From Durusdinium trenchii (Eukaryota > Sar > Dinophyceae > Suessiales > Symbiodiniaceae), in assembly GCA_963970005.1 (NCBI GenBank), contig CAXAMN010006502.1:126164-190163 (forward strand): a DNA stretch of 64,000 nt, in the 5' to 3' direction. How positions within the stretch are numbered: the first letter of the stretch is position 1; each line of letters opens with the position of its first letter. Of the stretch, positions 1 to 9,818 are shown piece by piece. The notes under the pieces are model-generated. The model ran no database searches, had not been told where the DNA came from, and worked only from the letters and a program-made list of their open reading frames with translations. The position numbers and the translations under genes are program-made.

Positions 1-549
1 CAGCACGCCTTTCCAAAAAGAGCAGGGCGGGCTAACTTCGTCGCAGCAGCCGTTACTTCCATTGGCTGCTTCGGCCAAGGTTGCAGGGTTTGTTGTAGGC
101 TTGAGGTTAAGTCACTGGCTGCTTCGGCCGGGGCTTGCTAATTAAAAAACCTTAGAAAGTTGGAAGCGGGCAAGGCGCGAGCTGACTTCTCAGCTCGAAG
201 GTGAAAAATCGACGACAGTGCTTGAAAGGAGAGGGCGGTTTGACCTCTCCACCCGAGCTTCGGGAACGTTCTTGAACCTCGAAAGGAGAGGGTTTTGAGA
301 GGGCGAAACAAAAATACCACTATATAATATAGTTTTGCCAATAGTTGTCCCCTCACTGCCCTCTCCACCCGAGGCTCGGGAACGTTCTTGAACCTCGAAA
401 GAAGAGGGCGATTTGCCCTCTCTTCTCAGACTTCCAATTGCTCGTTTGCAGCCGTTTTTCACTCAAGTGAAGCAAGTTTGAAAGCTTTAGCTGCTTCGGC
501 TAAGCTACTCCACAACGGCCAAGACTCCATTATGTTGGCAGCTCAACAG
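1..549 (+). other. Presumed intron or upstream non-coding DNA
   Basis: No convincing coding sequence is seen here. The stretch holds three copies of a hairpin motif (around 63, 116 and 488), a 49-bp direct repeat (244-292 and 360-408) and an AT-rich segment. It ends in a good dinoflagellate-style acceptor (AACAG followed by G at 550), so it is probably the last intron of the gene whose terminal exon follows. Short open frames on both strands overlap the repeats and show no protein-like composition. Confidence 0.5.
244..408 (+). repeat. 49-bp direct repeat, two copies
   Basis: Positions 244-292 and 360-408 are nearly identical: both run CCTCTCCACCCGAG, then CGGGAACGTTCTTGAACCTC, then GAAAG and AGAGGG. 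The start-to-start spacing is 116 bp. Each unit contains a small CCCGAG/CGGG hairpin. The AT-rich segment with ACCACTATATA lies between them. The arrangement suggests a duplicated module inside the intron rather than a gene. Confidence 0.7.
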
Positions 550-2193
550 GTGACCTCATTCAGGGCGTGGCCCTTCCTAAGCTCACTGATGAATGGAGCA
601 TGAAGTGGTCGGAGAAAAAGGATCTGTATGGCAAGCGCCACTTGATCGCGGTTGGCGGGCGCACAGAAGGTGGAGAGGATGAGCCAAAAATCAACGACCG
701 AACCAAAGATTTGCCCGAGCCTGTTTGCTACTTCTCGCCACCGCTTGAGCTGATGGAGGAGCTCCTGCACACCTTCTATGCCAAGCTGGTGCTGGACTTG
801 AGCCCAGCTGATGGAAAGTTGGCGTGGGCATGCGTCAAGACTAGGACTGCGTACATGGGCATCTGCTACATTGACACCCATGTCAAGCTGATGGAAGAAC
901 GGCTCCTGGACCTAATGAAGGTGAGCGTGAAGGAGACTGCCTCGCCATTGTTCAACAGTGCCTATGCGCAAGCTGTGGGGTCAACGACTTCTTCATCGCA
1001 GCCAGCGATCCCGAAGCGCAAGCCACGCCCCAAGCCAAAGGTAAAGTCGGCTCCCAAGCCAAAGCCAGCTCCCAAGCCTAAGGGAAAACCAAAGGCGGAG
1101 GCAAAGTCAGAGCCCAAGTCGAAAAAGCCGCGTCTCGAGGCAGAGCAGGCAGATGACGACGACAATGAAGAGGAGGAAGAGGCATTCGAGGAGGATGTTT
1201 GGGATCCTTTGGACGAGGGGTGAGTGGCCTTTGGCTGCTTCGGCCAGGGCCAACACCGTCTGCTGGCTGCTTCGGCCAGCGTTTTTTGAAACTTGCTGGT
1301 GCGGAAAAATTATTAGGTGTCTGGGTCTGAGTTGATAATTGAGGTCAGTCATGTGTGCTTAAGTTCGCAAGTTGCAAGTAAAGGATAATTGAATGGTTTG
1401 GCCCAAGGGAAAGCGTCCTTCAAAACGTGAATTTTAGTTGAATTTCACATTGCAATGCTGCGACGGCAAAACGCGCAGTTTTTCCATGATGATGGCAATA
1501 ATGGAAAGGGTTGTGGCGAAACAGCTCATTTGGTTCAACAGAAACTGCTCAAGTCTTATCACCCTTGGAAGCTCTTGCAAAAATACAAATGCTTGAGCAA
1601 AAGCCAATGGCCACAGGCCCACAGACTTGCTACACACATTCTCATGGAGCTTATTTGGAGGCAGGTCGCAGCTGGGTGCGCAATCACTTGCAATCTGAAG
1701 ACTGGGCGCTTTAAATTAAAGTGTGGCAAGCAATGCTAATTAAACTAGGTTTCCCACAGACTGTCGCCATGTGGCTGCTCCGGCCACTGGCGGCAGCCTG
1801 TGCGTGCGTGAATGAGGGAGCAGTGCAAGTGCAAAATGACTAGCCCTGCGCTATTTTCAAGTCTCGTTTTCTCATGTGAGCTTTCTCGTGGAAGTTATTG
1901 AATTTTATTTTCACCCCGTGTATGTGTAAGTGAAAGATTTTCAACAAGACCAAGATAGCACACACACCAGAAGGGGAAAATGTGATCACAGGAATCAAAC
2001 CATTTGGCCATTTGGGAGGAGGAACTGATGAAACATAATGATGGCGTGCATCTTTGCCTTTTAGTGTTTTTGCGGTTCAGTCACCACAAAAATGTTTGAA
2101 AGTTATTTTCTATTCTCGTTTTTGCAGCTCTTTCACTTCCCATGAAAACAGTCAAAAGCAGCCCAAAAAAAAATACAAAAATACCACTATATA
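309..2193 (+). repeat. Exact 18-bp direct repeat 1.87 kb apart
   Basis: The 18-mer CAAAAATACCACTATATA is present at 309-326 and again at 2176-2193. The two copies bracket the exon at 550-1223 and all but the first three hairpin motif copies. An exact 18-nt match at this distance is unlikely by chance, although the sequence is AT-rich. It could be a long target-site duplication around an inserted retrocopy, or a shared piece of an intronic repeat. Confidence 0.6.
550..1223 (+). CDS. Terminal exon of a dinoflagellate-type protein with methyltransferase-like motif
   Basis: The exon begins after the acceptor AACAG|G and reads GT-GAC-CTC (phase 1 entry) for about 224 codons to a TGA at 1221-1223. 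The N-terminal part reads DLIQGVALPKLTDEWSMKW. The middle has VLDLSPADGKLAWACVKT, then a hydrophobic strand and VKLMEERLLDLM, which looks like the glycine-loop region of a Rossmann-fold SAM methyltransferase. The C-terminus is low complexity: a Lys/Pro/Ala-rich basic stretch (codons about 150-190), then an acidic tail ending DVWDPLDEG. From memory, similar modules are abundant in dinoflagellate proteins and may travel with retroelements. Catalytic activity cannot be claimed. No upstream exon is in the window. A codon-bias check and a protein search would settle it. Confidence 0.6.
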
Positions 2194-2238
2194 GAAGTAA
2201 GAATTTAGACTCCAAAACACGCTCCAATTAGCTAAGGC
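1224..2238 (+). other. 3' flanking DNA with hairpins; no gene seen
   Basis: This kilobase downstream of the terminal exon has three hairpin motif copies (1232, 1264, 1772) and the second copy of the 18-mer at 2176. Open frames at 1455-1739 and 1434-1637 lie on opposite strands over the same bases and read like random sequence. No poly(A) tract or RNA gene is recognised. Confidence 0.5.
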
Positions 2239-2385
2239 GCGCACGAACAGACATGCACGACACCTCAAACGGAAACTCCGTGCGGTCCGACAGCAGTTGC
2301 AACTTCGTCGCCAACGGCGCGCACGTCATATTCATATACAGTCCCAGCGGAAGTTTAGTCTCTGCCAAAACGTGCCCGTCGCTTT

Positions 2386-3110
2386 AAGTTAGCTACGTGG
2401 AATACTTGAGGCTTAGGCGCCCCCCACATTAACCAAGAACTCAAGATTCGGTGTTTCATTTCCCACATGATCTCTCACACCTGGTCCTGTCTGGTCCTTA
2501 CAGATCTGAAGTTTCGGGATTTAATGGTGTTCGTCGCTACCGGCAGGATGGTCAAACAAGACAAAGTTGGGTTCCTGTTGGACGTATGGTGTTATGGCTG
2601 GTGGGTTTTGGGTGGAAGTGTTCTATATACCCAGGCTCCAGGAGTGGCGGCCATCTCTCTCCCACGAAGGGGGTGGCGTAGAGGCCTGTTTGTTATGGGA
2701 GTATACGCACCCACCAGTGACGCAGGTGCAGGAGCACGACGAACACTACGACAACAGCTTATAGCAGGGGGCTTCAATGCAGAATTTGGCAATAACGCCG
2801 ATCATACCATCCCGGGTTACGAAGTCATGGGACCCTTCTCCCGCCCACATACCAACCCCGCCGGTCGTGAATGGCGACAGCGGTTGGCGCGACACGCCCT
2901 TCGAGATGCGGTCCCTAGGTACCCTGGACGTACTCGATGTACCTGGCTACACCCTCGCTTTCTCTCCTCTCATGAGCTTGATCACTGTTTCATACGGGGA
3001 CGGGATCTTTGGCACTTGCAAGGGGGTCGAATTCTTCAGGAGGGTCCTAGTGTTCTTCACCCATGGTCCCCCTACACAGATCACAATCCGGTTGAAATCA
3101 ATCTACGTTT
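2386..3110 (+). pseudogene. LINE endonuclease (EEP/APE) remnant
   Basis: The domain opens with FKLATWNT at about 2389, the usual first strand of exonuclease-endonuclease-phosphatase folds, followed by an in-frame TGA. It continues after shifts with FVMGVYAPTSDAG, GGFNAEFGN (a decayed GDFNAEVG) and, at the end, ELDHCFIRGRDL and YTDHNPVEINL; the last carries the conserved TDHxP/SDH-type His. The order and spacing fit a LINE endonuclease that nicks target DNA. The frame changes show that it is dead. Confidence 0.75.
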
Positions 3111-3149
3111 TGGAAAAAAAGGGTCACTCCAAGTTCCAGTCGCTCACAG

Positions 3150-4673
3150 GTGTCTCGCCCCGACATTGCCCAAATGCGGGGTCCCACCCCCGACGCGGAA
3201 CGCAAACGCCAACTTTGGATTTCAAAGGTCGAAGAGCGCTTGAGGGTTCTGCAGCCAGTCACACCTCAGTCCGATCTCACGGAGGCCTGGAGCCAGTTAT
3301 GTCAAATTTGTCGAGAAGTGGCGGTTGAAGTGTGTGGGGTCTTGAACCTGGTCAAAGGGGCTCCGTGGCTAACTTCCCGAGGCCCAGAGGTGGCCGCACT
3401 GGATCAGGCTATTCATCAGGCCAAATTGGGAGACAACCAGGCTCGCCGCCAGGGCGACCCCCATCAGAAGGACCAAGAGGGCGCGGAAACACAAGGCAGA
3501 GACGTTGCGAACTTGGGAAAGTGACTGGCTCAGCGCTCGCGCTGACGCAGCTAACCAGGCCATATTCACCCCCCACACGGCGGACATTTTCCGCATAGTT
3601 AAGCAACTGTGTCAGACGGTGGCCGGTCAGCGTCAGGATTCCGGAAGCCGTCAGGCGCGCAATTCGGACGAAGTGGATCCAGGCAGGAAGTGGCACGAAT
3701 TAACCCCTCGGTATGGCAGGACATCTCCACGCAAGTAGAAGATTCCATTCTGGGCCTGCCCCCCTCTTGGGAAGAATACCAACGGGTGGTCCGTGATATG
3801 AGGTTAGGTAAATCGGGGGATCGGACACTATGACGGCAGAATACATCAAATTTGCGGGCCCTTCCATGGAACGTATGGTTTTTGACATAGTTCTTAGCTG
3901 TTGGAATCAGGCCAGTGCGGCGGACGATCCGTCGCAAGCCGCCTACTGGCCCCAGGCCTGGAAGACGGGTATGATCATCCCCCTGTGTAAACGCAAAGGA
4001 GATCGTAACAAAAATACCTGGAGGGGCATTACCCTATTATCGGTGGGGTCTAAGGTTGTAGCCAGAATTTGCGCCCTCCGCCTCACCCGCTGGTCATCCC
4101 CTTGGCTCAACCCCCTTCAATTCGGGTTTCGTCCGGGGTCGGGGGTCGACGACATCCACCAACTTAGTCGCCGCCTCCTCGAAGAAGCCGCGCAATCGGT
4201 GCACACCCACACGTATTTGTTCCGTTTCTACGATTTGGAAAAGGCATACCCCAAAGTGGTTCGACATGGTCTCTGGCACTTGCTGTCACTTAAGGGCTGC
4301 CCCCCTTCACTGATAAATGTGTTAAAGGCCATACATGAGTTTACTGCCAGTCAAGTCCGTTTTCAAGGATTTGTGTCCACACCCTTTGTTTGAGAGAAGG
4401 GTGCCCCTCGTCCCCAATTTTGTTCAATATCTATCATTCCGGGATTATGGAGGTCTTTCGCAGTCGCCGGACACGTCGGAGTGGCACTGAACCATGAAGT
4501 CGGTATCCCGTGGGAATATAAGATCGATGGACGAGTTGCAAAGCGGAAATCAGACCGGGTTGAGGAAGGCCGTAATCTGAAACGCACCAGATTTGGGGAC
4601 ATGTCCTACGCAGATGACACGGCCATCATGGGCCGAGCACATGAAGTCTTGCAAGCGGGGCCTATCCTATAGA
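3150..4673 (+). pseudogene. LINE reverse transcriptase remnant
   Basis: A linker with helical, charged sequence (3150-3524) leads into the RT. The best part is 3830-4393, with YWPQAWKTGMIIPLCKRKGD, the box LLSVGSKVVARICALRL, QFGFRPGSG and the catalytic box-A segment FYDLEKAYPKV (one Asp). After a stop at 4391-4393 the polypeptide resumes in another frame (REGCPSSPILFNIY) and reaches the catalytic SYADDTAIMG near 4602. Both catalytic regions survive, but the reading frame is broken at least twice. Confidence 0.8.
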
Positions 4674-4762
4674 TTACCACAATTCAGGACTTCGGTGGCA
4701 AAGTCAATGCACGCAGCAAAAACGGAAGGTTTACGGGTCTCTATACCATCCCTCCCCCCAAC

Positions 4763-5713
4763 TTGAACCCAGCCTTGGGGGAACTCCACTCAGTCAGACA
4801 TGTTGGAGCTCTGCTTTCGGACAGGGCTCATCATGTTCCGGACACCACTAGGGCGGTAGGTAAGGGACTCCAACGTATGACTGCAATTTCCAGAGCATGG
4901 CTGGGGGGCCCACATCGGCGCCATCGCCGCCATACTCTCCAGAAATCGGTTCGGGTTAAGGTCCTAAAAGCAGTGGTCAAAGGGGCGCTCTTTTCTTTTT
5001 GTCGCACCGGGGCTTGGCAAACCACACAAATACATCGGATGCAGAATGTGATTCATGTTAACGTTCGAACATATGACCTTCGTAGAAATGGCATTTCCAA
5101 CTCGGTCCTTCGATGTTTAGCTCAGTGGGAACCTTTTGAGACTGCCGTGCGTCGAGCTTCCCTCCTGTGGCTTGGGCACGTTGCTCGCATGTCGGTTGAC
5201 AAACCACAGAAACAAACCTTTTTTGGGTGGATTGCTGACGCTAAGGGGAAAGAACGCTGTCCCTTTAAACAGGCGCAGTGGATCAACTCCTGTCTTAGAC
5301 AGGCAGGTATCCCCGAACTGGAGTGGTTCCGACTTGCCCAGGATCGCGAACTTTGGAGAAAGACTGTCCTTACGGCTTTTCCCCTGAGTCAGTTGATCCC
5401 CACAAGGAAAGGGAGTTCAACGCAAGCTTGGCAAGTCGGAGACCCGCTCCCACACTGGGCCCGCCCAGCCCTAAATGCTCCACCAGAGCGCGAATACGCT
5501 CATAGTGAAGAGGAATTAGGAGACCAAACCCGAGGAGACGCATTAGAACCGGAGCCAGGGTCTTACGGTCGGGAACGGCGACCCCTCGCGACAGACGTGA
5601 AGACCATCCCCCCGGGCCTCAGACTTGCCCCGTTTGTGCACTGTCCTTTCCAAAGGCCAACCAGCTGGCCTTCCACTATGAAACCGAACATGCAATCTGT
5701 GACCCACAGTTGA
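4763..5713 (+). pseudogene. LINE RT C-terminal (thumb/connection) region
   Basis: A 316-codon open stretch reads as the region between the RT and the nucleic-acid-binding finger of a LINE. It starts HVGALLSDRAHHVPDTTRAV, continues with a basic region RAWLGGPHRRHRRHTLQKSV and KVLKAVVKGALFSFCRTGAW, and ends with ASLLWLGHVARMS and a tail rich in Pro and Glu. LGHVARM is the common LLWLGHVxRM element of LINE C-terminal domains. This is the longest unbroken piece of the element. Confidence 0.75.
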
Positions 5714-6384
5714 CGACGGTCCAAAGCTTTTCTTGCCCTCTGTGTTTTCAAACTTTCAGACGAGCTGGTCAGCGGAAGAACCACACGTGTCCAGCCAAGT
5801 GTTTGCTCCCTCGCCTGAACCAGATTGATCCAATTGAAGATGTAGGAGGCCCGTCCCTTGCACTAGTAGACCCCATTCCGCCTGCATGGCATTTGTTTAC
5901 AGACGGGTCTGGTAGTGACCCTCGACGCCAGACTGTGACGGGCTGGGGCGTTGGGATCTATTCCACCTCCGGCCCGGTCATGGAACTACCTTGGATAGCT
6001 GCGTTGTACGGACCGGTCTGCGCAGCGCCATACGATCCTGTTTGGCTCGGCGCTCGGAAAGGGACTAAAATAACACGGCCGAAATAAGCGCTATAGGGGA
6101 GGCCTGCAGATGGTTGTTACATTGGAACTCTAGTCTCCCCCCCACAACAACCCCGGGCCCCGGACCGCGCATATCTACTATGACTCAGAACATGCCTATG
6201 GGGTGTCCACCCGCCTCATCCGTGCCAAAGAAAACCTGGAACTCGTGGAATCAGTGGCCCAACTAGTCACTACGCTACGCATTTCTTTCAGGCTTACATG
6301 TCATCACGTCAAGGGACATGCAGGTATTCACGGAAACGAGATCGCCGACAGGGCCGTGTTTCGCCACATGCCAGTCACTGGGTA
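5710..6384 (+). pseudogene. Cys/His finger and RNase H of the first LINE
   Basis: A short finger CPLCFQTFRR...NHTC (about 5731-5790) precedes an RNase H domain. The four acidic residues can be found: FTDGSGS near 5896, TAEISAIGEA near 6075 (in a shifted frame), YYDSEHA near 6175 and NEIADRA near 6335, with HHVKGHAGIHGNE before the last. The frame changes between about 6010 and 6070 and again near 6160-6200. The residues for RNA removal after reverse transcription are thus conserved while the frame is lost. Confidence 0.75.
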
Positions 6385-6395
6385 ACTCCCCTGCC

Positions 6396-7601
6396 AGACC
6401 CAGATGCAAAATTTGATTCTTGGCACTCCATTGTCTCCAGATGGTGATAACATAGACTTGTGGCACCATGTGAATGAACTTTTACAACTTAGAACCAATC
6501 CTGTCCGCATCTGTTGGGTCAAGGGCCACGCCACTGAAGAAGACATTTTGTGTGGTAGATCTTGTGAACTGGATCGGTCTGGAAACCATGCAGCAGACTC
6601 AGCAGCAGTTCAAGGAGCTGCCATGCATTCTTGTCCTGTGTCCCTCCATAAAGTTTTCGCGGATAGTTCCCGACATATGATTCAAATTGCACTGCTTTAT
6701 ACTACGATCTCGCTCTGGCTCGCAACAAACGCGCCAAGCAAAAAGAGTTGCTCACATATGCTCCGAAAAGTCAGCTAAACAATGTTGACACTTGCAATAA
6801 GGGTTTGCGCAATATTTCTTTCATGAAGATCTGAACCAACCAATGTTGCATCTTTTTCGAAATTTTCCAGTACTCAAACGATCTTTTCGCTTTCTTTTCG
6901 GTGAACTTGCGTGGCAGGCACTAATTTGGTATCTATCCGAGCTTAAATGGCCGAAAGCAGATGCGAATTCACTGAGAATCACATGGATCGAGTTAGCCAT
7001 AGATTTCGAACTCTCCACCGGAGTGTCCATGCCTCGGAGTGCGCAGCTCTGTGAGAAAAATTATGGCAGTCGACGTCTTGGTCGGCATGCCTCAATGACT
7101 GTTCATTCTTCTGGGGATGTGAAATCTGCCCCTTTAAAGCATGTTCTCGAAAGAGTCATCCAAAAGAAGAAATCCCGTTTTCATTGCATTGTTTGTGACC
7201 GCAGTGGTGCTTGGGGTGAACGATCTCGCTTCATGAAGCACTCTGTGCTGGCTATAAGGAATCTCCTCTGGCTGCTACGCGGCGCCACAAACTTGAGAGC
7301 AATGCTAAACGTTGTGTTTCTCCGACTAAATTTGCCTCCGGCGACTCTTTTTGAAAAATCTCGTGTGTTTACAGATATGGTTGGTGCTTTGTCTCGCCAA
7401 AAGAAGTGTACGTATGGTGGCCGCGCTATGGCTCCTCTTGGATTGCCCAAAGCCTCAGGGTTGACCCGACGGCCAATCTTTCTTTGTCAGGAACATGTCA
7501 CCAATTGCATTGCTGTGCAGAGGCCTTGCCTCAAAAAAAATTGTAGTCGGATTCACAACCGACCACCAAAGCGCCCGCATGGGGTTCTTTCACTCAATTG
7601 A
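6396..7601 (+). mobile_element. 3' end of a second RNase H-bearing LINE
   Basis: A second, different RNase H C-terminal segment follows the first directly: VRICWVKGHATEEDI and LDRSGNHAADSAAVQGA (about 6500-6620). After a short gap the frame at 6843-7601 continues with ALIWYLSELKWPKADANSL, WIELAIDFELSTGV and a Cys-containing tail, which resembles the long C-terminal extension of dinoflagellate LINE polyproteins as I recall it. No endonuclease or RT belonging to this copy is present upstream, so it is a 5'-truncated copy, as target-primed reverse transcription often leaves. The stop is at 7599-7601. Confidence 0.65.
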
Positions 7602-7694
7602 TCATCCCCGATCCAAACGGCGGCCTCCTCCTGCTCCGGACTAGGCTGCCACTATGGGTGGACCTGGAGCGCTACTGCAACCTCGGGTTCACCA

Positions 7695-8141
7695 CTATAA
7701 CGGTTTTTGAGCTTGTGGACTTATAACCCTAAGATATATCTAACTTATGAACCCCTAGACGTGATAAAATGCAAATGAACTTATGGAACTTATAAGTTCC
7801 CCACGTTGCCCTGTTTTGTACTTCTAGAAAATCACAACATTTTTTCCGGGGGGTGGTCGTTTTTGATTTTTTGGTGGGCCCTGACACGACCCTGACACGG
7901 CGGTCGAGTCATCGCGCCGAACTTAGCAGAACTTATAAACACTCGTAAGTTAACTTGCTACGTTGCCCTATGTTGTGGTTATAAGTTCTTAAGTTCTGCT
8001 ATCTAATCTACAAGTAGGCCCCAACTTATATATCAATTATCATAACTTCCCTATTTATAACCAGAAGATACGCATATTATAAACCTAGATACAGGAGTTG
8101 TAAGTGAGTTTATATGTCCACAAGCTCAAAAACCATTATAG
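7695..8141. mobile_element. 447-bp MITE-like element with 32-bp terminal inverted repeats
   Basis: Positions 7695-7726 and the reverse complement of 8110-8141 match at 30 of 32 bases; both start CTATAA and contain GGTTTTTGAGCTTGTGGAC. The interior is AT-rich and non-coding, with repeated AACTTATAAGTTC-like palindromes and two copies of TACGTTGCCCT/CACGTTGCCCT (about 7800 and 7958). Length, TIRs and lack of an ORF fit a non-autonomous DNA transposon. A CAC occurs just outside each end (7693-7695, 8142-8144) and may be a short target-site duplication, but this is weak. It sits between two LINE fragments. Confidence 0.8.
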
Positions 8142-8312
8142 CACGCAACGTGCTTCTTCTTTGAGAACGAGTTGGCGACACTGCTTCCTGGAAAGGCGGC
8201 TGGCATGTTTGCCGCAAAGGCAGATCATCTCAGGTGATGGAGTCGCAACCTGGATCCTGCTGGCTGACAATTCTCCACCTGTGCAGTATATTGAAAGTAA
8301 GAACTGACGAGT

Positions 8313-8704
8313 CTTGATTCAAGAAATCACACAAGCTTATCGTACTCCCGCCAAATCATCCGAAGCGAAAAAGCCTGTGGTTTCGACTGCTGCACGTGAC
8401 CGTGCGCCCAGGGAGCAGCCAGCTTGCGCCTGCGCTCGAAAAGCAGTTCTCTGACCTTGAGACCCGCATGTCTTCCTATGAAGGGCGTCTTACTGACGCA
8501 GAGAAAAGGTTGACGCACCGTCTGGAAGACGGTTTCGGTCAGGTCCTCAGTCAGCTTCAAGCACTCTCCGTGCCGGCCATTGCTGATGCGATGCACCAGC
8601 CGAGCGCAAAGCGTTTTGAACCAATGCAAACGCCGCACAAGAAAAGGAATCTCGCACTGAAAGCTGGATGCTTCTCCACTTATGTTGCCAACTGTTTCTT
8701 CTGA
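8313..8704 (+). pseudogene. LINE ORF1-like fragment with coiled coil
   Basis: One frame gives SLIQEITQAYRTPAKSSEAK; after a shift the frame at 8396-8704 gives FSDLETRMSSYEGRLTDAEK followed by RLEDGFGQVLSQLQAL. The heptad pattern suggests a short coiled coil, as in ORF1 or gag-like proteins of LINEs. Upstream, 8150-8310, broken pieces such as GKAAGMFAAKADHL and ILLADNSPPVQYIE look like the same ORF. No nucleic-acid-binding finger was seen. Confidence 0.5.
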
Positions 8705-9111
8705 CATGCTTCGTGGAAGTCGGGGGGGGGTGCTCCTCGGCGTCGTTTGTATGGAAAGCAGAATGTATGGTCTTCAGTTGATGCCCACCTTGACCAATGT
8801 GTTGGGCATTTTTAAAAGAGCCTGTGGCAGGATCACACAGAACGTAGGCGGTTTGATTGATCTAGGAAACGAGCACGTATTGTACAATTGGACGGTTTTG
8901 AAGATAAATACCGCATAGTACAATAGTATTTTACATGTTTTGTTGTTGGGTGGTTATAATTTACTATTTCTAAGGACATGGAGTGTTTCCCTTTTTTGTG
9001 ATTAGGGGAAATGGTGGACTTATATGTTTCTTGTTGTTACACCGCGGCTTTTCCCATTGATGTAGGTATGTATCCGGTTTTATACAATTTGTTGTTGTTG
9101 GAAAACATCTA

Positions 9112-9295
9112 TTAAAGAAGTTTTAGTAACAATGTTGAAGACAATTGAAGACCTCAAAAGAAGCTTCAAAAAACAACTTTAGATCTAAAAAGAAGTTTCA
9201 GAAAGCAACTTTAAAGTTTCCTAAAGAAGTTGTCAAAACAATTGTTTTAAAAGAAGTTGGATTGTTTTAAAAGAAGTTGCTACAAGAAGTTTCAG
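9112..9295 (+). repeat. AAGAAGTT-rich periodic segment
   Basis: AAGAAGTT or AAGAAGCTT recurs about seven times at irregular intervals, together with complementary-looking AACAACTTT, AACAATTGTTTT and CAACTTTAAAG segments. The result is a purine-rich, partly self-complementary stretch with no coding signal. It sits between the ORF1-like fragment and the OTU domain of the LINE and may be a degenerate spacer. Confidence 0.55.
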
Positions 9296-9368
9296 ATTTT
9301 AGTGGTATCTAAATGATCTTTTTGGGCTCCTACACACAGTCTTTCTAAAAAAAGCCAGCCAATGTGAT

Positions 9369-9755
9369 TTGCAACGAATCTCGGTACCAGCTGATGGGAA
9401 CTGCATGTTCCACGCCCTTGCAGCACATTGTGCCTTCTCTCATCGTGAACTTCGCCTTGCATTGGATCTTCGAGAGCATATAAGTACATTCGCATCCTTT
9501 TTTACGGCAGATGAAGACATCAATGCTTATCTCACATCTATGGCGCAGCCTGGAACTTGGGGCGATTCCTTGGTCTTAACTGCAGCTGCGGAGCTTCTCC
9601 ATGCGCTATCCATGTTGCTCAGTCACATGGTATACATATTATCACACCTTCGCACGCAACTGGTGACCCTGTCTGGGTCGCATACGACGGTTCTACACAC
9701 TATGATTCGGTGAACATTCTTCATTGTTCTCTACATGACATCGCAGTGGCTTCCT
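9369..9755 (+). pseudogene. OTU-like cysteine protease domain in a LINE
   Basis: The frame at 9369 reads ISVPADGNCMFHALAAHC, the catalytic Asp-Gly-Asn-Cys block of OTU proteases, followed by helices with LRLALDLREHIS and YLTSMAQPGTWGDSLVLTAA. After a -1/+2 shift near 9590-9610 the frame at 9557-9832 supplies HGIHIITPSHATGDPVWVAY and THYDSV, the expected catalytic His block. The complete OTU pattern (DGNC, WGD, HYD) is therefore visible across one frameshift. OTU proteins usually cleave ubiquitin linkages; the role in a retrotransposon is unknown. Confidence 0.75.
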
Positions 9756-9818
9756 CTGAGAAGCCTTCGAGTGTTAGTGAACTCTTTGATCCGTCTTGTG
9801 TTGCAGCTCCTGTTGTAG

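Larger units (their letters stand above)
62..1787 (+). repeat. Six copies of a short hairpin motif
   Basis: The 15-mer TGGCTGCTTCGGCCA or a close variant occurs at 63-77, 116-130, 488-502, 1232-1246, 1264-1278 and 1772-1786. Each can fold as a 6-bp stem (one G-T pair) around a CTT or CTC loop. Changes in the outer stem are often paired: the copy at 488 has TAGC and GCTA in place of TGGC and GCCA. Pairing extends outward in several copies: TT/AA at 62-78, GC/GC at 1262-1280 and G/C at 1771-1787. The copy at 116 has lost its last pair. The copies flank the terminal exon at 550-1223 on both sides and none lies inside it. Confidence 0.75.
2239..6390 (+). mobile_element. Degenerate LINE (endonuclease, RT, zinc finger, RNase H)
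   Basis: A non-LTR retrotransposon can be followed across several frameshifted pieces in the usual order: basic lead-in (Arg-rich, 2241-2390), apurinic-type endonuclease (about 2386-3110), reverse transcriptase (3830-4670), RT C-terminal region (4763-5713), Cys/His finger and RNase H (5710-6384). At least five frame changes and several stops interrupt it, so it is inactive. The APE endonuclease plus RNase H layout recalls I/R1-type clades. No target-site duplication was found. The 3' end appears cut by, or fused to, the tail of another LINE that starts about 6396. Confidence 0.85.
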
